Shown: positions 56,220 through 64,000 of the stretch, piece by piece | Position numbering within the stretch: position 1 is the stretch's first letter | Layout of the letters: each line of letters opens with the position of its first letter | NCBI GenBank assembly: GCA_021397845.1 | Contig: CM038044.1 | Location: 60,921,851 to 60,985,850 of the forward strand | Origin: Areca catechu | Lineage: Eukaryota > Streptophyta > Magnoliopsida > Arecales > Arecaceae | Reading direction: 5' to 3' | Length of the DNA stretch: 64,000 nucleotides | Translations under genes and position numbers: made by a program | Notes under the pieces: generated by a model | Database searches by the model: none | The model's input: the letters and a program-made list of their open reading frames with translations, nothing else | What the model was told of the DNA's origin: nothing

Positions 56220-57468
56220 TAGTGCGGACACCAGAGGCACTAGAATAAGACAGAGGCTTCTCAACCCTCTGTGGATTACTTAGTTACATTCGAGTCCATT
56301 TGTAATAAAGCTTAGTTCAACTAAGTTGTGTTTATTTTACTTGAGTCCTGTACTAGTTAGCTCATGTTGAGCTAGTTATTTTTCGGAGATCAGTACATGT
56401 AATGACTCATACAAGTGAAGACCAAGCCAATCCAAGTGAAGACCAACCCAACTAAAGCTAGGAGGATCATGGAAAGCCTAGGAGAAGAAATCAGAAGCCA
56501 ATCAGAAGCCCAGGACACAAATCCGAAGCACTGAAGCCCTGGACCGCAGCTTGAAGCAAATTGGGCCAGTCCAGGCCCAAGAGAGGAGCTAGGGTGCCAC
56601 ATGCTTATGGTGACCTTCCCCTAGGTCGGCCACTTAGAGTCACCCCTCTTGGCCGACCAAGGCAAGTGAGAGGAGAGTGTTTTGTGGGATTTTTCTACCT
56701 AAACCTATCATGTATTCTAGCTAGGGTTTGGATGGGAATAGAATTCCTAGGTAATGACTATTGTATCCTTACTTGGGGGCCAAGACTAAGAGTCTATTTA
56801 AAGGACCCTAGTCTCTTGTATGAAAAATAACATTTTGATATGAAATACAATTGAATTTTTTCCAATTGCTGTGTGCTACCCTACTATATGCTTGAAGGGA
56901 TTCTGTGTGAGCCCTTCCTCTCTCGGTGTCCTACAACTGCTTCCAGCTGCCAGCCTGCTCTCCAAACCCCTGGCCGCCTACTCCAATCCTCAACTTCTCT
57001 TTGAAGTTTTCCTTTTGGTTCTTCTTCCCCTTTGTGTTTTCTAACCCCTGACAGGTCATTTGCAGGTCCCTCGACTCCAATGAATCGGATGACTCTAGCC
57101 AGGCCACGATCGAACTACCGAGCAAAAAGCCAGGAATCCGCGGGTCTCTGGCTTGGTTTTCCAGGCCGCATCCGGAGTGAGAGTGATCTCTGCATGTACG
57201 ATCTACCCTAAGTGCTCCAACCGTTGCCAGGTACACCCCCTCTATCATCAGTAGCCATATTGTAGGTGAACTAGCCCAACCGAGGCTTCACAGCCCCGGC
57301 GGTCCTTCTCTTTCTTTTACTTTTAGGTCCTATCTTACATGCTTTAGTTTCTTATCTTGCATAGTTTTCTCTTCTTAGATTCATGGTCTATTCTTCAGGA
57401 TTTAGATTCGCAACTTAACCTAAAAAAATTACAAAAATAATTTGCATGCATATATAGGTTCTGCATCA
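56220..57468 (+). repeat. 5' LTR of chromovirus F
   Basis: About 1.25 kb. It starts TAGTGCGGACACCAG; alignment with D's TGGTGCGGACACCAG shows the terminal TG has become TA. It ends TCTGCATCA before the PBS. A TATA-like TCTATTTAAAGG is at about 56793-56804. The partner LTR is outside the window. Confidence 0.88.
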
Positions 57469-57470
57469 TT

Positions 57471-57484
57471 TGGTATCAGAGCCT
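57471..57484 (+). other. Primer binding site of F (initiator Met tRNA)
   Basis: TGGTATCAGAGCCT two bases after the LTR end. Confidence 0.95.
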
Positions 57485-58557
57485 GTTTTGGGCTTGGTTC
57501 TCTTTGGATACTCCAATCGGGCGCTTCACCATGGCCATCTGGTCATAGGAGATTATTAAGGCATCAAACCCTCTTTCCCAATCGATGGGATCTCCTATGG
57601 CCATAGGGGTGCCGCTGTGAATTGACTCGGGAAGAAGAACACAAGGAGTTCTTAGGGTTTTTTTTAATCTTTAGCCTTCTAAAATACACTTTGTTATTTT
57701 AATTTTTTCGGCCTGCTTGGAACTCAAAAAATTCTGAAACTTATTTTTCTAGATTCCTCATAATTCAAAGTATTTTTCAAAAGTTTCTCAGGAATTATTT
57801 CGGTCTGTGGATTTTCTCCCAGCTGAAACACTGCCGGAGAACAATTCTGCTCTATTTTAGCAGCAAACTCGATTTTGAAAAGTTCAGGGTTTTTTTAGTA
57901 TAATCTTTGAATATCTTTATTTTTAGCATATTTCTTGCATATTAGAGCATAATCTGCAATTATCTTCATATTTAAGAAAAAAACCAAAACAAAAAATAAA
58001 CATTTACATATATTCAAAAATATCAAAACATCTAAACCCTAATTGTCATCTTCATCTACCTGCCATCATTGCATAATTTATTTTAAGAGCACTTTCTTTA
58101 AGTTAGATAAGGGGAGGAGTTAATAACCTCTCCTTAGCCTAAAACCACACCCCATGCATTCGGTCCCAAGCCTAATCTAAAATTAACTAGACTTAATTTA
58201 CCTTAGTGGGCTAGGGACACCCATCGGTCGGGTTCAGTTTTTGTGGGGTGACTGGTGCACCTAATTCACTTCCTATTACTAGATACTGGTGTCTAGGAAA
58301 GAGGTACAGAGTCAAACGACCTAAGCAAATCGATGGTTCCATAATTGGGTCCCCACGAAAGCTGGGGGGCCTCCTACCATCCCACCTCTTACCTGGCCAG
58401 ATTAAAGGATTAGGACTTGAGTTGAGTGTAAGTTGAGTCAACCCATTATGATTTGGCTCTAGGTCTAGGTAGCTGTAGTCGAGTCAGTATTGAGTCTTGC
58501 ATGAGCACTAGATCAGGAGCATCATATCATCCACTATCTCCACCTTTGGCTGAACCT
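57485..58557 (+). other. Leader of chromovirus F
   Basis: About 1.1 kb with no long reading frame. It shares blocks with the D leader: GAGTTAATAACCTCTCCTTA near 58116, a CTAGTGGGCTAGGGA-like block near 58204-58218, and ACTAGATCAGGAGC just before gag. Confidence 0.7.
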
Positions 58558-58882
58558 ATGGATAATCTTGAAGCCCATATTAGAGCCCTTACTAATCAAC
58601 TAACCTAGATGAATACCTAGATGACCCAGTCCAACACCCGAACCCACAATAGACTTGACCATTTCGTCAATAGGTTTGATCAGTTAGAGGACCAACTAGG
58701 GACCTTAGAGAAAACCCATGGTTCGTAGTCTGAACCAGATCCTGAGTCACCTCCCCATCCTAGGAGAACACCTCGCCATGACCCATACTATGATACTGAA
58801 CCTAGGAGGACCCCAAACCCCGATCCCTACTTTGAGGCTGAACCTAGGAGAGTCCATCATCATGACCCAATCCCAAAGGTTC
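58558..58882 (+). pseudogene. gag: Chromovirus gag, 5' part (element F)
   Basis: The ATG at 58558 gives MDNLEAHIRALTNQLT, parallel to D's gag N-terminus. In-frame TAG stops at 58606, 58618 and 58726 all sit where Gln would fit (CAG to TAG). A repeated HPRRTPRHDPY..PRRTPNPDPY segment follows. Cut at 58882 by solo LTR G. Confidence 0.85.
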
Positions 58883-60144
58883 TGGTGTGGGCACCAGACC
58901 TCTAATTAGGGTTTCAACTTTTTGGGTTTTGTAATAAGGCTTTAAGCCTAAACCTTGTAATATATTTTAGTTATGAATTGAGTCTCAAGTGTTTGTGTCT
59001 AGTCCTGTACTTTGACCAATTTGGTCAAGTTGTGTCCTGTACTGAGTCCTGTCCTGTATTGAGTCCAGTCTGAGTCTGTTTGAAGTATGGGTCCTAGCAA
59101 GATTGGTCTTGAAGTCTAGTAACTTTTGAGCCAAGCCATGAAGGAAGCCAACTCAGCTCAGGGGTGCCACCTCTTCATCCTATGTGGTGCCATGTCAACT
59201 TGCAAAGTGGGTGGCACAATTCAGATTTTTGGATGCCCAAAGGGGGGACACAACACTTGATACATTCCCTCTTTCCCTCCCCCCTATCATGCTCTTTTCC
59301 AAGTATGGGTGGCCGGCCAATGGAAGGTCAAAGGAGGTTAGAAATGAGTTCCTTGCTTCAAGCCCTCATATCAAGCTTTCTTCCCAAAGTATATGGCCAA
59401 CTATGGAAGGAAGGGCAAGAATCCATGGGCGCCTCCATCTCCCACTCCCCATATCATGTCTTGTACCAAAGGTGGATGCACAACCAAGGAAAGGAGGAGG
59501 ACACAAGCCTTTCTACAAGCCCCACTTCATGTCTTCTTCCAAAATGATAGATCAACCTTTCAAGTCCAAGGGTGCCAAGATCCCTCTTCCAAGCCTCAAG
59601 TCAAGCCACTCCCAATCAAATTCAAAGTCTTGGTCGGCCAAGGAGAAGAAATTTCTGAATTTTTGGGCACCCCATCAAGAGAAGACTTGTATTTTCATTT
59701 GAAATTCAAATTGGGTCCTAAGGTGCCTATAAAAAGGACCTTACCCCTCCTTTGTAAGGCTATTGATTGATGAATGAAAAAATACAAGTTTTGAGAGCCA
59801 ATTCTCTTTAGTTGCCTTCATTCCTTAAGAACGTCGATCTCCGAGAGGGAGCACCTTCGCCTTCGGGCATCGAGAGGTGTGAGGCCTCGAGTTACTATCT
59901 CTTCAATAACTCCATCCTCCAACTTCGAATTGGAGTCCATTGGGATCATCTAACCAGGCACCTAGCAAGAAGAACTCCACCCATCACCACATCAACTCTC
60001 ATCCTTTCATCTATTACTTTTTTTTGATCGAGTCCTAACTCTTCTCTTGAATGCCCACAGGTCCTCCAGGTGCCACGAACATGGAGTCGGTTGCAAAATC
60101 ACTTGCATCATTCTTCATCTTCGCATCTAGTTAGTCCAGCATTA
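58883..60144 (+). mobile_element. Solo LTR G inside gag of element F
   Basis: Starts TGGTGTGGGCACCAG, like the D and F LTRs, and ends CCAGCATTA (CATCA in relatives). It is flanked on both sides by GGTTC (58878-58882 and 60145-60149), and gag sequence resumes directly. A TATA box GCCTATAAAAAGG is at about 59726-59737. No internal region is present, so it is a solo LTR left by recombination between the two LTRs of a chromovirus of a third family. Reading frames inside it are not treated as genes. Confidence 0.85.
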
Positions 60145-61150
60145 GGTTCGTCCTAGAAGATCCAATCAAGATTTTGTAGACCAGGAAGACAGATCCTGTA
60201 GACACATTAAACTTTATGCCCCCACTTTTGATGGTTGTCTTGATCCTAAGGTCTAATAGATTGGGATGGAAAAATTGATCAATATTTTGAATGGTACAAT
60301 TTGTCGGAGGAGCATAAGTTTAGGTTTGCTAAGCTTACGTTAGTCCTGGAGGCCAGGTTACATTGGGCTAGTGTTGAGAGAACCCTTAGATTAGGAGGAA
60401 ATGATCCCATAGTCACCTGGAGGGCCATAAAGGGTAAGCTTAGGGGGAATACATTCCACCATCATATCGTTATGGTTTAATGGATCAGTGGCGGCGATTG
60501 AATCAGGGTAGCAGGAGTGTAGATGAGTACATCACAAAATTTGATAAGTATTCCATGCGATGTGACTTAAATAAGTCTGAGGATGTTGTTCTATCTAGGT
60601 TTAGGGCTGGATTGAGAGATGATATTAAGAGGTAGCAATATATGAGAGAGGTTAGAGACCTGGACCATGCCTTCTAGATTGCTAGGGATCATGAGCATTT
60701 CTAGAGAGGGCTCGTCTATCATAAACCTGAGCCCACTAGACACCCTAGTCAGTACCCAGGAGCTAGCCAATCCCACTAGAGTTGACCCAGCCCTGCCGAC
60801 CTAATCTGAGTCGACCCAATCTGAGTCACCCTGACCCGAGTCGACCCTAGCCTAGTACTCCTTTGACCCATAGAGATGATAAAGGAAAATCTGTAAAGGT
60901 CCACAGGAGTAACAATCCCTAGAAGACATGTTTTAAATGTCGGAAGCTAGGCTACTTTGCTAGCCAATGCCCTGTTAGTGCTCTACACTTAGGTAAGCTA
61001 GAGGAAGAAGAGCCTGAACCCGTAGCTGAACTTGAGGGAGAGATCTATGAGGCTAATGATCAGTTGTTGGATGAGTATGAAGGTGAGGAGGAGGAACCTG
61101 AGTTTGAGAACCAATTAGGAGTGGTTAGGTGCATCTTAACCCAAACCCTA
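60145..61150 (+). pseudogene. gag: Chromovirus gag, 3' part (element F)
   Basis: Capsid region in pieces: KIDQYFEWYNLSEEHKFRFA (about 60270-60330), IVTWRAIKGKLRG, then QWRRLNQGSRSVDEYITKFD near 60490-60545. The knuckle at 60929-60970 reads CFKCRKLGYFASQC: the zinc-binding His of D's GHYAS is Tyr, a C-to-T change. An acidic stretch follows (EEEEPEFENQLGVVRC). Confidence 0.87.
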
Positions 61151-62860
61151 GTTAAAGAAGATTAGCATAGGACTAACATCCTACAAACCTTTGTTAAGGT
61201 ATGGGATAAGGTACTTAAGATCATCATAGACAGTGGGAGTTGTGTCAATGCCGTCTCTACCAATACAGTGAAATCTTTAGGATTAACCATAGTTCCCTAT
61301 CCTATCCCTTACAAAGTTTCTTGGGTAGATCCGCCTCCATCCAGATTAAAGCTAGGTACCAAATCTTAGTTAAACTGCAAACCTATGAGGAAAAGATTTG
61401 GTGTGATGTCATCCCCAAGGAAGTAAGTAGTATTATTCTAGGTCGACCTTGGCTTTTTGATCATAATGCAACCCTGTTTGGTCGAACCAATGTTTGTGCT
61501 TTCAGTTACTATGGGAATAAGTTTGTTATCCACCCAACTCCCCCTAGAGACCCAGTTAAGAAGGGTTCTAGTAGCCTTAAGGACAAGAAACCTGGAGTTA
61601 ATCTGATTAAGGCTAAGGAGTTAGAAAGAGAGATTGCTGAGAGTAACCCTATTTGGATCTTGACCATCAACGAAATACATGAGCCGACCCAAAAGGAACA
61701 TCCTAAAGAAATTGTTGAAGCTCTGAAAGAATTTGAGGATGTCTTTCTTGATGATTTACCTGATCAATTACCATACCTTAGAGATGTCCAACATGCAATA
61801 GATTTAGTCCCAGGAGCCACCTTACCAAACCTTCCTCACTATAGAATGAACCCCAGTGAGCATCAAGAATTACAGAAACAAGTGGAAGAATTACTTAGGA
61901 AGGGTTTCATTAGGGAGAGCTTGAGTCTATATGCAGTCCTTGCTCTACTGAACCCTAAGAAAGATGATACCTGGAGGATGTGTGTAGATAGTAAAGCCAT
62001 CAACAAAATAATTGTGAAATATAGGATTCCCATCCCTCGATTGGATGATATGTTATACATGATGGCCGGAGCCAAAGTTTTCTCAAAGATAGACCTTAAG
62101 AGCGGCTATCATCAGGTTAGGATTAGACCTGGGGATGAGTGGAAGACCGCATTCAAGACTAAAGATGGCCTGTTTGAGTGGGTTATGATGCCTTTCAGAC
62201 TTTCTAATGCACCAAGTACATTTATGAGGATTATAACCCAAGTCCTAAAAGAATATACTAGAAAATTTGTTGTGGTCAACTTTGATGACATCTTAAATTG
62301 TAGCAGGACTAAAAAGGACCACCTTAGTCACCTGAGATTAGTATGTCAGACCCTTAGGGAGAATAGCCTCTCTGCCAACTTTAAGAAGTGTGAGTTCATG
62401 ACATATAGGGTTATCTTCCTAGATTATATTGTCACCTTTGAGGGTGTTTCTACAGATCCTGAAAAGGTTAGGACAATTATTAAGTGGCCTATACCCACCA
62501 CTGTCCATGATGTGCATAGTTTCTATGGCCTAGCAACCTTTTATATGAGATTTATTAGGAGTTTTAGTACAGTCGTCACACCTATAACTGATTACATTAG
62601 GAAGGGTACATTTGAGTGGACCAAAGCAGCTGATAAGGCCTTCCTAGAGTTTAAGGATAAGATGACCCATGCACCCATTCTTAGACTACCTGACTTCACT
62701 AAGGTGTTTGAGGTCACTTGCGATGCCTCGGGAGTAGGAAATAGGTGGGGTACTAAGTCAAGAGAATCACCTTGTAGCCATCTTCAGTGAGAAGCTGAAT
62801 GAGGCTAAACTTAAGTACTCTACTTATGACAAGAAATTTTATGCGGTAGTTCAGGCCCTT
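61151..62860 (+). pseudogene. pol: Chromovirus protease, RT and RNase H (element F)
   Basis: The protease motif IIIDSGSCVNAVS is at about 61222-61260; after a shift near 61330 a 500-codon frame runs to 62790. RT: VFSKIDLKSGYHQVRIRPGD, MPFRLSNAPSTF (Arg for the usual Gly), and VNFDDILNCS at the catalytic site, where Tyr of YFDD is Asn but both Asp remain. RNase H: FEVTCDASGVG, then a shift at about 62742. It has the longest uninterrupted frame in the window. Confidence 0.92.
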
Positions 62861-64000
62861 AGATATTAGAGACATTACTTACTACCGCAGGAGTTTGTCT
62901 TATTTTCTGACCATGAGGCACTTCGATTCTTAAACTCCCAAAAGAAACTTAACCCACGACACGGTAAATGGATCGAGTACATTCAGGCCTACACCTTTGT
63001 CCTGAAGCACCGTGCTGGAACAGAAAATAAGGTAGCAGATGCCCTTAGCCATAGGTCTTTGCTAATGGGATCAGTCAGCACCCAAGTCATAGGGTTTGAT
63101 AGGTTAAAGGATGAATATGAAATCTGTCCAGACTTTGGAGATATTTACCAGACCCTCAAGCTAGGACCATCCAGTACCCATAGTGAGTATACCATTCAGG
63201 ATGGCTAACTTTTCCAAAACAATCGACTCTGTATACTTAGAACTTCCCTTAGAGAGTTCATAATTTGGGAGACCCATGCTGGAGGTTTAGTTAGTCACTT
63301 TGGTAGGAATAAGACCCTTTTAGCGATAGAAGACCAGTTCTTTTGACCAGGATTGAAAAGGCATATTGCTCAGATTGTAGCCAAGTGTAAAACTTGTGCT
63401 GTTGCAAAGCAGCAGAAGCAAAACACTGGTCTCTACACACCTTTACCAGTGCCTGATCGCCCTTGGCAGGACCTAAGTATGGACTTCGTGTTAGGATTAC
63501 CTAAGACCCAGAAGAGACATGATTCTATCTTTGTAGTGGTTGATAGGTTCTCTAAGATGGCTCACTTCATCCCATGTTCCCAGACCTTTGATGTGTCTAG
63601 AGTAGCCAAGCTTTTCTTAGATAATGTGGTTAGACTCCATGGCCTACCCAAGACCAACATATCTGATAGGGATGTTAGGTTCACCAGTTATTTTTGGAAA
63701 ACCCTGTGGCACCTATTAGGGACCAAGCTTATGTTTTCGATAGCCTACCACCCCCAAACAGATGGCCAAATTGAAGTGGTGAACCGTAGTTTAGGAAAAC
63801 TCCTTAGATGCCTGATAGGTGAACATATTGGAACTTGGGATCTATTGTTGCCTAGGGCAGAGTTCGCCTATAATAGCTCAGTGATTAGGACAATGGGCAA
63901 GAGTCCTTTTGAGATAGTCCATGGGTACAAGCCTAATCACCCCATTGACCTGATTCCTTTACTTATTCATGCACGAGTCTCGGAGTCTGCAGAATCATTC
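62861..64000 (+). pseudogene. pol: Chromovirus integrase, partial at window edge (element F)
   Basis: Zinc region near 63270-63400 (ETHAGGLVSHFGRNKT, then CKTCAVAKQQKQN), with a TGA at the usual FYWP.L junction. Catalytic residues: SMDFVLGLPK (Asp), ISDRDVRFTS (Asp), DGQIEVVNRS (Glu). It ends at PFEIVHGYKP and ARVSESAESF at the window edge, so the chromodomain and 3' LTR are not seen. Other stops lie near 62868 and 63207. Confidence 0.9.

Larger units (their letters stand above)
56220..64000 (+). mobile_element. Chromovirus (Ty3/gypsy) element F, right end outside window
   Basis: Related to element D in coding regions and leader but with a different LTR. Order: 5' LTR, PBS, leader, gag (split by solo LTR G), protease, RT, RNase H, integrase. 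It runs off the window in the integrase C-terminal region. Numerous CAG-to-TAG stops. Confidence 0.93.

Noticed and set aside
59164..59770. Plus-strand frames of 125-172 codons inside the solo LTR G
   Set aside because: Three overlapping frames in LTR sequence without domain or homologue in related LTRs; unlikely to be genes.

Overview
The window looks like intergenic DNA from a large, repeat-rich flowering-plant genome. Nearly everything in it is LTR retrotransposon, inserted one inside another, and I recognise no intact host gene. Evidence for a plant: PBS sequences matching plant initiator-Met tRNA (TGGTATCAGAGC); Sirevirus-like Ty1/copia elements; Tat-type Ty3/gypsy elements with a second RNase H and antisense ORFs; chromoviruses with a C-terminal chromodomain; and frequent CAG-to-TAG and CGA-to-TGA decay. 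Every retroelement reading frame is broken.

Layout. (1) Element A, a copia element on the minus strand, runs from the window edge to 10701. Its truncated 3' LTR is 1-1294, its 5' LTR 9229-10701, and an extra ORF lies between pol and the 3' LTR. A is inserted in the reverse-transcriptase gene of element B. (2) Element B is a decayed Tat-type gypsy on the plus strand. It resumes at 10702 and ends with a 3' LTR at 18354-20284. An 87-bp tandem array and two antisense ORFs lie downstream of its pol. (3) 20285-21524 is unassigned DNA holding a tRNA-derived, SINE-like cluster bounded by 8-bp inverted repeats. (4) Element E, a second Tat-type gypsy (minus strand), spans 21525-53296. It carries two antisense, apparently intron-containing genes with their own TATA boxes. 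Its 5' LTR is split by element C. (5) Element C, a copia element of the same broad family as A, occupies 33144-52738 and is flanked by a GATCT duplication. (6) Element D, a chromovirus on the plus strand at 42756-51151, interrupts the first codons of C's gag and is flanked by an AATAC duplication. (7) 53297-56219 is AT-rich DNA with one copia relic. (8) Element F, a second chromovirus (plus), starts at 56220 and runs off the right edge. Its gag is split by a solo LTR (G, 58883-60144, GGTTC duplication).

Insertion order follows from nesting: E before C before D, B before A, and F before G. By eye, LTR divergence agrees: about 2-3% for A and D, and roughly 7-9% for C and E.

Most unusual content. 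The A and C LTRs carry arrays of a 16-bp perfect palindrome (CAAGTGTCGACACTTG) spaced mostly 21-22 bp apart. A four-copy cluster of the same palindrome recurs inside both elements, just upstream of a conserved intron and the extra ORF. This suggests an internal transcription unit that borrows LTR enhancer sequence. The two Tat elements each carry a pair of antisense ORFs sharing a coiled-coil domain, placed beyond a tandem repeat that starts just after integrase. In E these look like spliced, promoter-bearing genes.
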